Shown here: positions 42,921 to 55,300 of the stretch, one piece after another
Layout: the number at the start of each line of letters is the position of its first letter
How positions within the stretch are numbered: the first letter of the stretch is position 1
Source of the DNA: Thermothielavioides terrestris NRRL 8126
Lineage: Eukaryota > Ascomycota > Sordariomycetes > Sordariales > Chaetomiaceae
DNA: 64,000 nucleotides
Assembly (NCBI RefSeq): GCF_000226115.1
Contig: NC_016461.1
Coordinates: 248,001-312,000 of the forward strand
Direction: 5' to 3'
Position numbers and translations under genes: made by a program
Notes under the pieces: model-generated
Told to the model about the DNA's origin: nothing
Database searches by the model: none
The model's input: only the letters and a program-made list of their open reading frames with translations

Positions 42921-44034
42921 TTACTTCCTCCGGTTCTGCTGCATCATCAGGATCTGCACCATGCGGATGAAGATGTTGAGGAAGTCGAGCTCAAGGCTGA
43001 TGCTCTCGTTGATGGGGTCCTCCTTGATGACGCCGCGCTGGGCCGCCCGCGCGTGGTACAGCACCTTCTGCACGTCGTACAGCGTGAAGCCGCCGAAGAG
43101 GGCCAGGCCGCCGTACAGCCAGAGGTTCTCGGTGAAGGCCAGCGTGCGGACGGCCGTGGCGGGCAGCACCAGCGGCGCGAAGCCGGAGACGGCCACGATG
43201 GCGGCGCCGGCCAGCAGCGGCCCGCCGATGTAGAGGTACTTGTCCTGCTTGGCGGTGGCGCCGACGAACGAGATGCTACCCATCATGGCGACCGTGTACA
43301 GACCGGCGCGGGCGAGCAGGGCGGGCGGGGCGATGGTCATCAGCGGGGCGATGAGCGCGGCCTGCGTCGCGTTGAAGGCGGCCCAGCAGGCGTACTTGGG
43401 GATGTAGCTGCAGGGAATCCGTTAGTAGCTGGCCGACAGTTGCAGTGCGACAAGGCGACACGGGCGGGTTGATAACTCACTTCTCGGGCTCAATCGCGCG
43501 GGTGGCGACCATGCTGCCGATGCTGAGGGCGAGACCACCGATGCCGACGATCCACGGGTTCGTGACCATGATGCGGTACACAAAGCCGCTCTGGACCATC
43601 TGGTAGGCCGTCAGGCCGATGATGCCGACGCCGAGACCGGTGTGCAGGAAGGTGCGGTTGAGGTAGGAGCGCTCATAAGGCGGCAGGCCGCCATCTTCGC
43701 GGGTCTCGCGGTTGAAGACGACGTTGGCGGTGACGAGGGTGCCGCCGAAGATGGCGCCGCCGATGAGGAGCTTGCGGAGCAGCTCGGCGCGGCGGGCGGC
43801 CGGGTCGACGTAGACCGAGTCATACTGAGCGTGGTAGCCGCGCGAGGCGCCCTGAAGCCGCGACAGGATGCCGTTGCTGGAGTTCTTGGTGCTGGCGCGG
43901 AAGGCCAGCGAGGCAGTCCTCGGCGTGAAGAAGCTGTTCTTGGGGGCGGACTGGTGGAACGCGCGGACGGCGAGCTGCGGCGCCCGAGCTGCGAGTCGCG
44001 CGGGACCGGCGCGGATCGTGAAGATGAACGACAT
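42921..44034 (-). CDS. mitochondrial Bax inhibitor-1 family protein (GHITM-like)
   Basis: Multi-pass inner-mitochondrial-membrane protein of the TMBIM family; animal GHITM/TMBIM5 maintains cristae and ion exchange. Exons 43481-44034 and 42921-43407 with a 73-nt intron give 346 aa. The N-terminal 30 residues (MSFIFTIRAGPARLAARAP and onward) are Arg/Ala-rich and end in the RAFHQS context expected at a mitochondrial cleavage site. A hydrophobic helix at about 92-107, the matrix-side segment with RSYLNRTFLHTGLGVGIIGL, and six further helices follow. The C-terminal DVQKVLYHAR and DPINESISLELDFLNIFIRM are the conserved BI-1 family ending that carries the pore-gating acidic residues. Confidence 0.92.
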
Positions 44035-46093
44035 TTTCCGGCGTCTCTGATTTAGTTCGCTGTGCACGAGAAGGCGGGAAGCAAACAAATGAGAGCGATG
44101 GTGTCGTCGTCGAGTTCTTTCGATGTTTTTGATGCAGGAGAGGTTGCGGGTGATGCCGGTCGGGATTCCGGATGACGTTGGATGGTGGCGGGCCTGCTTG
44201 CTGCTTAGCTAAATAGAGTTGTGTGGAGTGAGTGTCCGAGCTTTTTCCGGAAGCTTCGACCACCCCTGCTGCTTCGGACGAGACCCTAACCCCGGACGGT
44301 ACCACAAGAGGCTCCTGCGGATAAGTTCGCTTCGCACTCAGACTCACGCAACAGTGTCCTAAATCCGAAGTTACCCCCCGGCTTGACGCCGCAGTGAAAC
44401 CACAACATGAGGCCAAGATGTGCGTGTTTTGGCTGTAGAACTGTCTCCCAGGCATTTGAGTTTCTGGGTTTCTCTGTTGGAGCGCGACCCAGCAAGTCCA
44501 GATAGCGGAATATCCCGGACGGAGTGCACTGTCATGTATTCCGTCCATACACTGCTTCGTACACAGTGTACATACAGTGGTTTCTGTTTTCCACTTTGCC
44601 CCACCGCCACCCCGGATTCACGCTGCGCATTGCTCGCAGCTCTGGCTCTTGGAGACGCCCAGCTACCTAACCTGACTATTAACAGTACGTTCTGCGGCGC
44701 CGCCCGCAGAGATTCATCATCGCATCACCATCATTGCAATGGACGAGCAACCTTGATTCTCCGCGACGAGCCGGCGTTCAGTGCCGGGAATTCAGCTACA
44801 GCTAACGTTGGTCGCGACGATCGCCGCTGGGACATTTGAGACTTCCCCTTCTCCCGTCTGGGCAGAGTACGGAACGCGGATACGGACCCATACTTTGGAA
44901 CAGAGCAAACCCGCATGGCGCAAACCGCGCCCACATTGCACCCTGGCACCTTTGGCCGCCGCACGCATCCGACCGGCTCGTGCGCCTCCTGGTCCTTTGC
45001 CGCAGCGCCATGTCCTCCGGCTCGCCTTCTCCCTCCTCAGCCCTGAGTGCGTGCTGTTGAAGCTCCACGCGGTCCCGTTGTTCCGTTGCGAGCGGCGCCC
45101 AATAGTTAACGTCAACGGCGCCGTGACAATTCGGAGGGTGCCATTGGTTGCAGCTCAACCCCGCGTTTTCCCCAACTGAGACGTCAGGCGGGGCCGTCCC
45201 GGGGGTGCTACACCACACTAGCAGCGTTCACTGCATCCCCACGGGAACGTTCTTGACCTTGGCTTACCGCACTAACTGAACCCGGCGACCGTCGCTTGAG
45301 TTCATCCCCCTCAGTCACCAATCTTTGCGAGCCCTATTTCCGCCGAATCGGCCATTTTCGACGACCAATTCATTGCGATCCAGGCGCCCCGAGCGACTAT
45401 TACCCCCCATCTTGCTATTTGCAGCTTCGGGCTTCCAGCTAGCGCTTCTCCTCGCGTTTCAACTCCTCCCGCCACGCCATGTAAGCGGTGCCTGAGAAGG
45501 ATCGGGCCAAACAGAGGGAGAAGGCATGAACTCACCACCAAGTTTCCCGTCAGACTCCCTTACTCCGTCTATCCCGAATCTTAGTCCAGGCCGCCATATC
45601 GAAGTGCGTGGTCATCAACACGAACCCTCCTAAGCGCCGTTACCGTCCTTGATCCATCGCACCAGACACAGGAGAGGAGGACGAAGGAAAGGCGAAGGAG
45701 ACCGAGAGAGCGAGCTGCCACCCCGCGCGGTCAACAGCAAACCCCCAGCCGCCCTTTTTCGCCGCAACCCCGATTCCCCAATTCTCCAACATACCACGCG
45801 CACTATCATCGAATTCCCCCTCACCGGCAGCGCCGCGGGTAGGGCGTGGGAGCGGGCGCATAAATTCGCATCTCTGAAGTCCCCGCGTGGGGAAGGCGCT
45901 GTGGGTTTGGGCGGCAATAGCATGAAAGCACTCTCGCCTAAACACGATCCCGCCGGCTGCTCCAGAACGTACGGCACCGCGGCGCACGAAACACCATCCG
46001 CAATTCCGCTGCTGAGCAGTTCGAAACCGTTTCGCCAGCCACCGCCGGCCCTCGGCACCTGGGAGGCCATCCTCCCGGCGAGCTTGAGACGTC
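44035..46093. other. divergent intergenic region, about 2 kb
   Basis: Upstream of both the mitochondrial protein and the CNBD/F-box gene. Many short overlapping frames, none with a recognisable domain. The size suggests long promoters or untranslated leaders. Confidence 0.45.
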
Positions 46094-49000
46094 ATGCGAC
46101 GCAGTCGGACGCCGCCCGCCGCGCCCTCGCCCTACCGCGCCCTGGCGCATCACCATGCCCACCATGGTGCGGCATCGTCCCAGGCGGGCCAGCAGGCGCG
46201 TGACTCGGTGTCGTCAGTACTGCGGTCCTTCAACGTCGAGACAAACCCGTCGCGGCCTGTGCGCCCCTCGCCGCTGACCGCCTCGACCATCCCCGACATG
46301 CCCCTCGACCTAGTCGACCGCATCAGATCGTTCCCGCTCTTCATGTCCGCCCCCGAGGATTTCCTCGCCGCCATCGGCGCCCACCTGCGGCCCCAGATAC
46401 ACTCGCCGCACGACCATATTCTCACCGAGGGAGACGAGGCGATGGCCATGTATTGGCTGGTCCGCGGCATCGTCGCCGTCACGTCGCGCGACGGGGAGGC
46501 CGTCTACGCCGAGCTCAAACCGGGCGCCTTCTTTGGCGAGATTGGCGTGCTGATGGACATGCCCAGGACGGCGACCATCATCGCGCGGACAAAATGCCTG
46601 CTGCTCGTCCTGAAGAAGGAGGACCTGAAGGCCGAGCTGCCAAAATACCCAGACATGGAGAAGGCCATCCGCCAGGAAGCGCAGGAACGCTTGGCCATCC
46701 TCCGGAAGAAGCGCCAAGATGGCGGGCAGCCCAGCAAGCTGCCCGACACCAGCGGCGCGAAACTGGCGCGCGAGGCCGCGCCGGGCGAGGTCCGCACTGG
46801 TGATGTCGGCGTCATCGAGGAGGGTTCGGTGGTTAAGACCAAGAAGCGCAAGTCGCCGAGCCCGGGCGTGGTCGAGGACCCGGCCATCAGCGGCAGTGCG
46901 CTCGGCAGCGGATACGTCAGCGTGCGCAGGACGCTCAAAGAGCTTCCGCTGTTCTCGGCCCTTCCCTCCGACATTCTTCACTTCCTCGGGCTGAGCGCGC
47001 AGCCCAAGTCGTACCCTCCCTTCACCGACATTATCTGCCAGGGCGCGCCGGGGAACGACATCTACTTCATCGTGCGCGGCGAGGCCGAGGTGGTGCAGGA
47101 GCCGCCTAGCCAGACGCTCAAGAGGACCATAAAATCGACCTATGCGCGGCCGCGGTTAAAACAAGGGCAGTACTTCGGGGAGGTGGCGAGCCTCGGGCTG
47201 TCCGAGTGGCGCACGGCGACGGTGAGGTCAGTCACCGACGTCGAGTGTCTGATGATCCCCGGCGCCACGCTCGACGAGTTATGGAGAAGGTGTCCGCCCG
47301 AGCTCAAGTCCCAGGTGGAGGAGACCGCCAGGGAGCGCTTCCATCCGGTTGAGGATGTCACGATGGAGGAGGCAGAGTCGAACGGCGGGAAGCAAGCCGG
47401 CGCGGATGAGCAGGCGGCCGTGCCTGGCGTCACCCTCACGCCGCCCAAGACACCCGCGCCGACCGTCGACGACGAGGCGGATACACGCCGGCCGTCGGAT
47501 CCCGACCCCTTCCTGAGCGTCGACATGGAGAACCTGCGTAACCGGCGGCGCAACTCCCTGGCGCCCCCCACACCGCAGACGGACTCCAGCGTCATCGTGG
47601 GCGGCATCAAGGTGCCGCCCGTGGCGCCAGCGCCGCCTCTCCTGTCCCCGGTATCCCCGGTCTCTTTCGACGACTCGCCGCTGCCTGCCAAGCGTGCACG
47701 CACGCTCGCCCAGGCCGAACTCGAAAAGGGCAGGAAGCAGCGCCCGGCGTTCCCGGACGACGTCTGGGTTGCCGTGTTCAAGCAGCTCGAGCTAGCCGAG
47801 CTGATCCGCCTCCGCATCGTGTGCAGGAAGTGGCGCGAGCTGCTGACGTCGAGCCCGGAGCTCTGCACGCACGTCGACCTCCGACCGTATAACCGGAAGG
47901 TGACCGACTGGTCACTGGCCAACGTGCTGGCGCCCTTCATCGGCGCGCGGCCCGTCGAGATGGACATCAGCAATTGCTTCCACATCACCGACGAAGGCTT
48001 CCAGGCGCTGTGGAAGACGTGCGGGCGCAATGTCAAGGTGTGGCGCATGCGCAGCGTCTGGGAGGTGTCGGCGTCGCAGATCCTCGAAATGAGCGAGTTC
48101 GCCAAGGGCCTCGAGGAGGTCGACTGGAGCAACTGCCGCAAGGTCGGCGACAACCTGCTGGCGCGCGTCGTCGGCTGGGTCGTTCCGGAGCCGCCGCCCT
48201 CCCGCGACACCGACGCCGCCACCACCAAGCAACCCCGCCGTGGTTCCCCTCAGCCTCCATCCCAATCCCAACAAGCAACAACAGCCTCCCAACCGCCGGG
48301 CCCCGCCCCGGGCACCACCATCGGCTGCCCCTCGCTCCGCCGCTTCAACCTCTCGTACTGCAAGCACATCACCAACCGGTCGATGGCGCACCTCGCCGCG
48401 CACGCCTCGGCCCGCCTCGAAGCGCTCGACCTGACGCGGTGCACGTCGATCAACGACCTGGGCTTCCAGGCCTGGTCGGCGCACCGCTTTCCGGCGCTGC
48501 GCCGCCTCTGCCTGGCCGACTGCACCTTCCTGTCCGACAACGCCATCGTCGCCCTCGTCGGCGCCGCCAAGGCCCTCACCCACCTCGACCTCAGCTTCTG
48601 CTGCGCCCTGTCCGACACCGCCACCGAGGTCGTCGCCCTCGGCCTGCCCGCCCTGCGCGAGCTGCGCGTCGCCTTCTGCGGCAGCGCCGTCAGCGACGCC
48701 AGCCTCGGGTGTGTCGCGCTGCATTTGAATGAGCTGCGCGGCCTGAGCGTGCGCGGATGCGTCCGCGTCACCGGCAACGGCGTTGAGAATGTGCTTGAGG
48801 GCTGCAGCCGGCTTGAGTGGTTGGATGTGAGCCAGTGTAAGAACCTCGGTGGCTGGTTGGCGGGCGGCGGCGTCAGTAGGTGGGGGTATGATGAGCGCGC
48901 GGAGAATGGAGGGGTGGGTGGTGCTGGTGGTGGTGGTACTGCTACTACTAGGGCTGCTTCTGCGCCTGCTTCGGCGGCGGCGGCGACAGCGACGGGCAGG

Positions 49001-49153
49001 AAGAATGCGCTGGCGGTGCAGAAGAGCGCGCAGCAGCCGCTCGGCCCGGGACCGGTGCTGCGGCCGGTGATCCCGCCGAGGGGCGCGCCCGCCGGCCGGG
49101 CTAGGAAGCCGGTGCGCTTTGTGGTTGAGAAGGGGCCCGGCGGGCTGCGGTGA
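46094..49153 (+). CDS. double cyclic-nucleotide-binding-domain / F-box / LRR protein
   Basis: A single exon of 1019 codons combines four modules. CNBD1 (about 75-195) has GAFFGEIGVLMDMPRTATI, retaining the Glu and Arg that contact the cyclic nucleotide ribose-phosphate. CNBD2 (about 275-410) has QYFGEVASLG and WRTATVRS, also with Glu and Arg. An F-box (about 550-590) reads FPDDVWVAVFKQLELAELIRLR and onward, ending CRKWRELL. Leucine-rich repeats of the cysteine-containing AMN1/FBXL type fill 600-940 (LDLTRCTSINDLGF, LCLADCTFLSDNAI, LDLSFCCALSDTAT). The C-terminus is Gly/Ala-rich and basic. The inferred role is an SCF ubiquitin-ligase receptor whose substrate binding is gated by cAMP or a related ligand. 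Predicted nuclear or cytosolic; no membrane segment. The ATG chosen is the first in the frame before conserved sequence. Confidence 0.88.
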   Translation: MRRSRTPPAAPSPYRALAHHHAHHGAASSQAGQQARDSVSSVLRSFNVETNPSRPVRPSPLTASTIPDMPLDLVDRIRSFPLFMSAPEDFLAAIGAHLRPQIHSPHDHILTEGDEAMAMYWLVRGIVAVTSRDGEAVYAELKPGAFFGEIGVLMDMPRTATIIARTKCLLLVLKKEDLKAELPKYPDMEKAIRQEAQERLAILRKKRQDGGQPSKLPDTSGAKLAREAAPGEVRTGDVGVIEEGSVVKTKKRKSPSPGVVEDPAISGSALGSGYVSVRRTLKELPLFSALPSDILHFLGLSAQPKSYPPFTDIICQGAPGNDIYFIVRGEAEVVQEPPSQTLKRTIKSTYARPRLKQGQYFGEVASLGLSEWRTATVRSVTDVECLMIPGATLDELWRRCPPELKSQVEETARERFHPVEDVTMEEAESNGGKQAGADEQAAVPGVTLTPPKTPAPTVDDEADTRRPSDPDPFLSVDMENLRNRRRNSLAPPTPQTDSSVIVGGIKVPPVAPAPPLLSPVSPVSFDDSPLPAKRARTLAQAELEKGRKQRPAFPDDVWVAVFKQLELAELIRLRIVCRKWRELLTSSPELCTHVDLRPYNRKVTDWSLANVLAPFIGARPVEMDISNCFHITDEGFQALWKTCGRNVKVWRMRSVWEVSASQILEMSEFAKGLEEVDWSNCRKVGDNLLARVVGWVVPEPPPSRDTDAATTKQPRRGSPQPPSQSQQATTASQPPGPAPGTTIGCPSLRRFNLSYCKHITNRSMAHLAAHASARLEALDLTRCTSINDLGFQAWSAHRFPALRRLCLADCTFLSDNAIVALVGAAKALTHLDLSFCCALSDTATEVVALGLPALRELRVAFCGSAVSDASLGCVALHLNELRGLSVRGCVRVTGNGVENVLEGCSRLEWLDVSQCKNLGGWLAGGGVSRWGYDERAENGGVGGAGGGGTATTRAASAPASAAAATATGRKNALAVQKSAQQPLGPGPVLRPVIPPRGAPAGRARKPVRFVVEKGPGGLR

Positions 49154-51027
49154 GGCGGAGAGGCTTTCTTTTTTAAAGGGGTTGGGGTTGGGGAGGAAAG
49201 CGGGCATCTGGGGAGAGGGAGTTGGCTTGGGCGGCGGTCTCTCTTTTTGGATACAACGGGATGGCTTGTATGATGAGGTGGATGAACTAGCATGGAACGG
49301 CCGGTAACTGGTTGGGAGCATGTTGCACGAGTTTGCATGACGACGCTGTACTGCACTGCATCATAGAACAGGCTGGATATGATCATGGGATGGGGGAAGA
49401 CGGTGTAAAGGTTGGTATTCTCAAAAAGGCCGCAGCTGGTTTGCCGAGGGGCTTGGTGTTGATATCGGGCGTCAAATGTATGGATGTATCTGTTCATTTC
49501 ACCTCCCTGGACTTGAACTGCCCGTGGGATTGTTTTCCAGCAAGCGGTTGTCTCATTTGAACTACATGTATCAAGACAATACGCAAACCGCTGAGAGGGC
49601 ACGAATTGGGTGTCTTGATGAAGGAACAGTACAGGAGAGTGACACACCCTGGACTAGCTAATCTACCTTATGGACGGCTGACAGAGTTGATTCCTCGGCA
49701 GAAGGCTGATGGCCGTGGGTCTTCGTGCAAAGGTACCTCTTGTTATTCCCGCCAGATTAGAAAAGACGCAGGCTAGGGTAAAGACTGCTGACTACGGTCT
49801 TCCGAGTGCAGTTGTCGGTATTCCGTGAACAGGATTGCTTTATTCCCCCAGTCTGGTCAAACTCAATGCAAGACAAGAGTGCTCTGCCTGGAGTCTCATT
49901 TCGCTTCATTCCAGGCGCCCACAGTCCGTCCCCTGGAAGGATCTCTATCCCAGGTCCCGATTTCAACTACGGAGTACACAAATGGACGCCTAATGCTCCA
50001 CTACTCCGGACATGCACTCCAAGACCGACCCGAATTGCACAGTTGAGGCTGTTCAGCCCCACGACAACACCACTGTTCGCGCCCTCTCTCCAGTCAACCA
50101 TCCTCTGCTGCCTCGCCATAGACACGGCCCTCCGCCTGACGGCGTCAGATCAACACGGCCTCGGCGCCGAGGCCGGCATCTTCCCGTGGAGGGCCGGCCT
50201 CCCCGCGACTGGTGATAGGTACGGTTTTTATGCAGTTGCTTCCGGTCACAGGCAGATAGAAAAATGTCCGTTTCTTCAGCGAAGGTTCGAAGGCGATCCG
50301 GAGGATCGGGCGCCCGTGGGCCGTCGACAGGGATTGGGAGGACCCGTGGGTCTTGGCGGCTGCGGCAAAGTTATTCGGTAATTTAAAGTTGCTGTTGGAG
50401 CAATCTCTGCTGGTAGTGAAGGATCGACTCGAAAACCAACGGGGTGGTATCGTGGTCCACGCCTTGAACAACCGGCGCCGGTCTTCCGACAGTCGATATT
50501 GAGTTGACAGCACAGTCCTGGCAGCATCAGAGGAGAACTCCCGTCTGAAGGTCGACCTCTTTTGCTTGTGGCTAGGAAGGACATTTTGAGCTGTTCAGTT
50601 AATGTGTAGCTTGGTTATCTGGACCAAGCGCCTTTCCGGGGCTTGTTGTCCCCGTATCGTAAACATTTGCCGACGATCGTTGTCCGGAAGGAATCCAAAT
50701 CCTCGCGTCGCATAACCCACGCTGTGCCCAAGCCGAAATTGCGTATCGCGAGATTGGCGCGATCCCGCCAGCCAAGAGACCCGTTCACTCCGCAGAATAT
50801 GTTTACAGGACACTCGCTCCGTCTATAAAAGGTCGGCGGCATCCAGATGAATCTCGCCCCTTCGACACATGATCCGCATCCAGTTTTGAGTGAGACCGGC
50901 TACCTATTGTTCGGCACAAGGCACCTCGTCATCAAGCACACTTGCCTCTGCGAGTCTGGACTCAAGCCATCGCAACATCGGCTCCCTTCGCGTACGAACA
51001 ACAGCCTACCATCACCAAGCACCAAAA
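49154..51027. other. intergenic region upstream of small secreted protein
   Basis: No supported gene in about 1.9 kb. A TATAAAA box occurs at 50824-50830, about 200 nt before the secreted-protein ATG. Confidence 0.45.
50824..50830 (+). promoter_or_regulatory. TATA box for the small secreted protein gene
   Basis: TATAAAA located about 198 nt upstream of the start codon, implying a leader of about 170 nt if transcription starts 30 nt downstream. Clear TATA boxes are typical of strongly regulated genes for secreted proteins. Confidence 0.5.
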
Positions 51028-51294
51028 ATGCGTTTCACACTCACCGCCCTCCTCGCAACCGCGGCCGCCGTCCAGGCCGCCCCAGCGCCGAACCCAGCGC
51101 CGGACTCCGTCCCGCAGAAGCCGACCATCTGCCAGCAGTATCCCGGCGGCTACTGGTGCATCCACGGCATCAACGGCCCCGACAGCATCGGCCAGTGCAA
51201 CCCGGCCGGCGGCTGGTTCTTCATCGGCGACTGCAGGTCCAACGAGAAGTGCGTGCAGACTCAGCCCGGGATCGCGTACTGCGTCAACAAATAA
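51028..51294 (+). CDS. small cysteine-rich secreted protein, unknown family
   Basis: An 88-aa protein in one exon. The signal peptide is clear: MRFTLTALLATAAAVQA, probably cleaved after AVQA, followed by a Pro/Ala-rich pro-segment. The mature part of about 50-70 residues has six cysteines (in ICQ, YWCI, GQCN, GDCR, EKCV, AYCV), an even number fit for three disulfides. It is rich in Gly and aromatic residues around the first two Cys. Size, signal and cysteines are those of fungal effector-like or antimicrobial-type secreted proteins. I do not recognise a specific family and assign no activity. The upstream frame stays open but lies in the probable leader. Confidence 0.78.
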   Translation: MRFTLTALLATAAAVQAAPAPNPAPDSVPQKPTICQQYPGGYWCIHGINGPDSIGQCNPAGGWFFIGDCRSNEKCVQTQPGIAYCVNK

Positions 51295-52300
51295 ATACCG
51301 AACCGAATCCGGTTCATGGTCGGAAAGGATGGATTTGTTGGAGTGGAGGCGAAAAGGGGCAGCGGACTTGGGGGCAGTTACACTCCAATGTCGGTTATTT
51401 TGATGGGGTGTTTGACCGGAGGATGTGTAGGTGCGTGTAGGATTAGAGTGAAGGGGGCATGCGCTGCCCGGCAAGGCGGCTAATTGCTCATTGTAGTCTT
51501 GTGAACACACAACTTTCAACACGCGGCTCTCGCGCTGAATACCTCGGTGACACAAAGAAGTAGTGGTCGAAATGGGGGTTAACTAACAGTCGAGTTGGCT
51601 TGACATGTGGACGTTCAGACAATCACAACTGATGTTGGTTCCCGGACCTTCGGAAGGTGGCATCAGGGGGAGAGTGCCATGATCTGGCGAGTTTTGATAC
51701 ACTATCTCATCTCGGAACTACTAGATGTGTTGTTTGGCCACACGTGGCGAGTATGGTGCCAATCTGAATCAAGGATCCTTGTGCTTTTCGACCAGCAAGA
51801 CGGAGAGAGCTTTCGATCCTTCACGCTACTCACTCAGTGAGTCGACCCCTTAAGAGCTACTACGCCGTTTCTTATTGGAACTACCCGCAAGGGACAGCCC
51901 GTGAGTCTCCCATCATAGGCAATCTTGTAGCGAGCATCACTCCTCTAAGCATCTGGCATATTGTGGCATATTGCCGAGCCACGGCCTCAAGATGCCGCAT
52001 CCATAGCACAGGACATGTCCGAGCCGACAGGGGCCAATAAATATTTTCAGCTCTATATTTGACGGGTATCTCTCACCAAGGTACCGTGTGCATAAACACC
52101 ACATCCCAGACAGACACCAGCCAGCCCAACCTCTACACCATGGCATACTATGATAGGAACACAAGCACATCACCAGCACATCCGGCCACCCAATGCATCA
52201 GTTCCCCACCTTCCGCACCCCCAAAAAACACCACCCAAATTTCCAAAACCCACATCAACCAACCGCAGTAACTTTTTTTTTTTTTTTTTTCTTTTTGTTT
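51295..52300. other. convergent intergenic region with poly-T tract
   Basis: The 3' ends of the secreted-protein gene and the transcription factor gene face each other. A T18 run lies at 52273-52290, just beyond the regulator's stop codon (poly-A in its transcript direction). No gene is seen. Confidence 0.5.
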
Positions 52301-55300
52301 TTACAGCCCCGGACCCCAGGTACTCCCCGCGCGGCCGCCGTTGGCCTCGACCTCGTAGCGGCCGAGGCTCTCCTGCCAGGTCTGCCAGTCGAACCCCTCG
52401 TCCATGTTGATGTCGAGGTCCTCGGCCGCGCCGCCGGCGCCCACGCCCGGCAGCCGCAGGAAGTCGGGCGGCGAGCCGCCGCCGTTGGCGGCCGGCCAGA
52501 GCCACGGCGGCAGGCACTCGTCGGGCATGCTGCCGCCGCCGCCGCCCAGCGGGGCGGTCTGCACGATCCCCCCGCCGCCGCTGCCACTGCCGCCCCCCGG
52601 CTGTTGCTGCTGGATCTGCTGCACTTGGCACGCCACGTTGAGCGGGGTGGGTTGTTGTTGTTGTTGCTGTTGGAGGCCGGCCAGCGGTGTGACGGTGCTT
52701 GCCGGGTCGAAGGCCAGCGAGGACACGTCGGCAGTCGGCGCGGTGGGGCACGGGAAGAAGGCGGCGCGGACCATCTCCTCGGGCGCGCCGTCGCTCCAGA
52801 GCGGCGCAAAGTCGGTGGCGACAAAGGTCGAGTTGGCCATGGCCGAGTCGAGGTACTCGAGGATTTCCGGCTTGGCAAAGTCCGCCGGGGAGCAGGGCTG
52901 TACGGGGCTCATCGTGGTCGCTGACTGCAGCGGCAGGCTAGTCGTAGGTCCCAGCGGTTGGGTTTGTGGTTGTGGTTCTGGTTCTGGCGTTGGTTTTGGT
53001 TGTGGCGACGCACGCTGTTGCTGCGGTTCGATCGGGCCCGCCTCGGGTGGCGCCGAGGGCAGGTTGACGAGCTTGCGCCAGCGCTCCAGCGCAATGGCGG
53101 CTTTCATGGCGCTGGGGATGGCGCCAAATCTGGTGGGAGGGAGCCGACACTGATCCTGCGCGTCGAGCTCCCGTGCCGCCGCCGGGTCTGCCTGCAGCCG
53201 GCGGATCTCGACCTCGCGGTGCTTCTTGACCTTGAGGTACAGCTTCTTCAGCGGCAGCCAGACCGCGTGGTGGTTTGTCAGCTTTTGCAGCTCAACGGTC
53301 CTCGGGGCCTGGAAGGTCAGGTTGAGCGCGGCCCAGGCGCGCTCGGCCTTGGGGCCCCACGGGCGGTGTGAGACTTCGATCAGCGTGTATGCCAAGGCGT
53401 GCCAATGACTCCAGGTCTGGAACATCCAGCGCCAGTGCTTGCAGCGGGGGTCCGTGTTCAAGACGTGGCTGTACTCGAACACGTCGAGGGCGGCGTTGAG
53501 AAGGCGAGCCCGCACGTCCTCGGAGAGACCATCGTGGCCGGGACCGGGGAACAGGGCGGGCTGATAGATGACGAGCGTCATCTTGGCGACGATAATTCGC
53601 GTGACGTTGGAGGCCACCCAGAACAGGGGGTTCGAGCGGTCCCTGTCCTTGAGCAGCCGCTGTTCCACCCGGTTGTACACCTCGGTGATGAGGGCCTCGC
53701 GCTCCTCCAGCGACCTGGAAGCATCGGCGGGGCAGGGCGGGTCGATGCCGGACGACGCCATGTGCAGCCGCCTCGACAAGGCGCATATTTCGTAGCGGGT
53801 AAGCGAGAAGGCCATGTCGGTGGTGCCCTCCCGCGGCTCCGGTAGGCACGGGCTGTCGGGCGAGATGTCGGAATCATTGATGTTGAGGGGAATCTGGGTG
53901 TCAAACGTCCGGTCGACGATGGTGAGGTCGGTGCCCTGATCCTCGGCGGACCGGAGGTCGAGGACGCAGACGGCCCAGAAGAGCCGCCGGCGCATCTCGA
54001 TCTCGAACGGCGTGAGGTTGGGAAAGTGAGTCCCGTCCCGGTGCAGGCCCAGCGCCTGGCTGAGGCGGATAAGAAGGCCGGTGAGCGTCCATGCAAATCT
54101 CGTGTCGTCGTTCCGGCGGACGAGGACGAGAAAGATGATGAGCGCTTGCACCACGGTGGTGTCGGGTTTGGTGAGGAACTCGGCCTTGGCCAGCCCCTGC
54201 TCCAACGCAAAGCGGTATTTCTGCATGAGGGAACTTTTCTCGGTGCCGAAATTGAGCTTGACCTGCAACGCTGTCAGCCCGGGCCCCAGGTCGACGCTGG
54301 AACAGAGGAAACATACCTCCTCCTCGTCCAAGGAGGCGATGGCGGCGTAATAGATGGAAAACATGAGTGCCTCCAAGGACGGAGTGAGGCTGTCCAAGTT
54401 GTGGCGAATCTCCTTGATCACCTTGCTCATGGTCGGCACGTGGACGATCTTGAGGATCGGGTCTACGTTCTCTTGGTAGACCTGCCAGATAAAGGGGATT
54501 TGGGAGGGGAGCGGGTGCAGCGGTCGAAGATCAATGTCGGCCGAGCGGTAACCTAGAACGAACGCATGGTGATCTACTACGCTCCGGTCGTGATCGGCAG
54601 ACTCGGGGGTCACGTCCAGGTCGGACTCGTCCGAGTCTTCGTCGGAGAGGTCCTGCGAGGCCTTGCGGAGCTCATCCAGCTGTTGGTTCCCGTCAGCATC
54701 AGGAGGGCACTGGTGTACCCCGGACGAGCGGACCTACCTCGTCGTTGATGGACGTCCACAGCGAGCTGCTAACGTATCGCGTGACCCCTTTCTCGTTCAG
54801 GACCAGTCGGCCAAACTGGTTGTGCACATCCGGCGAAGCCTTGCCCCTCGAATCCGTCTCGGACATGGAGTCGGACGTCGGCCTGGCCGGTAGTCTTGAT
54901 CCTCCAGCGACGCCCGGCGAGTCTCGGCTGGAGGTGCTTCCGGCGGCGCCGGCGAGGCGAGACCCCAGGTTGTCGAAACGGGCACCAACTGTGTGATCAT
55001 CCTTGCCGTATCCTGTCCCGGCGGCGTCGGGCGAGTTCCCGGGGCTGTAAGGGTGGCGCACCGACTCGACCTCGATCTGGCCGCTGAGTTCCTCGACGAT
55101 GCCCTCCAACTTGCGCAGACGCTTTAACAGTTCCAGCTCGCGCTCGCTCGACGGCTGTTTGGCGGGCGCGTTCGGGTCCTTGGGACGGGGTCGGCGGGGT
55201 GCGCGGCCGGGGGCGGGGAAGATGCAGGGGATTTGGGCGCGACGGCAGTTGGAGCACGGCATGTGCTTGTCGCAGCGGACCTGCCTTGCCTGTTAGCGCG

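Noticed and set aside
47912..49321. 469-codon minus-strand frame opposite the F-box/LRR gene
   Set aside because: Low-complexity Gly/Ala/Arg antisense shadow; the LRR pattern on plus is clear.
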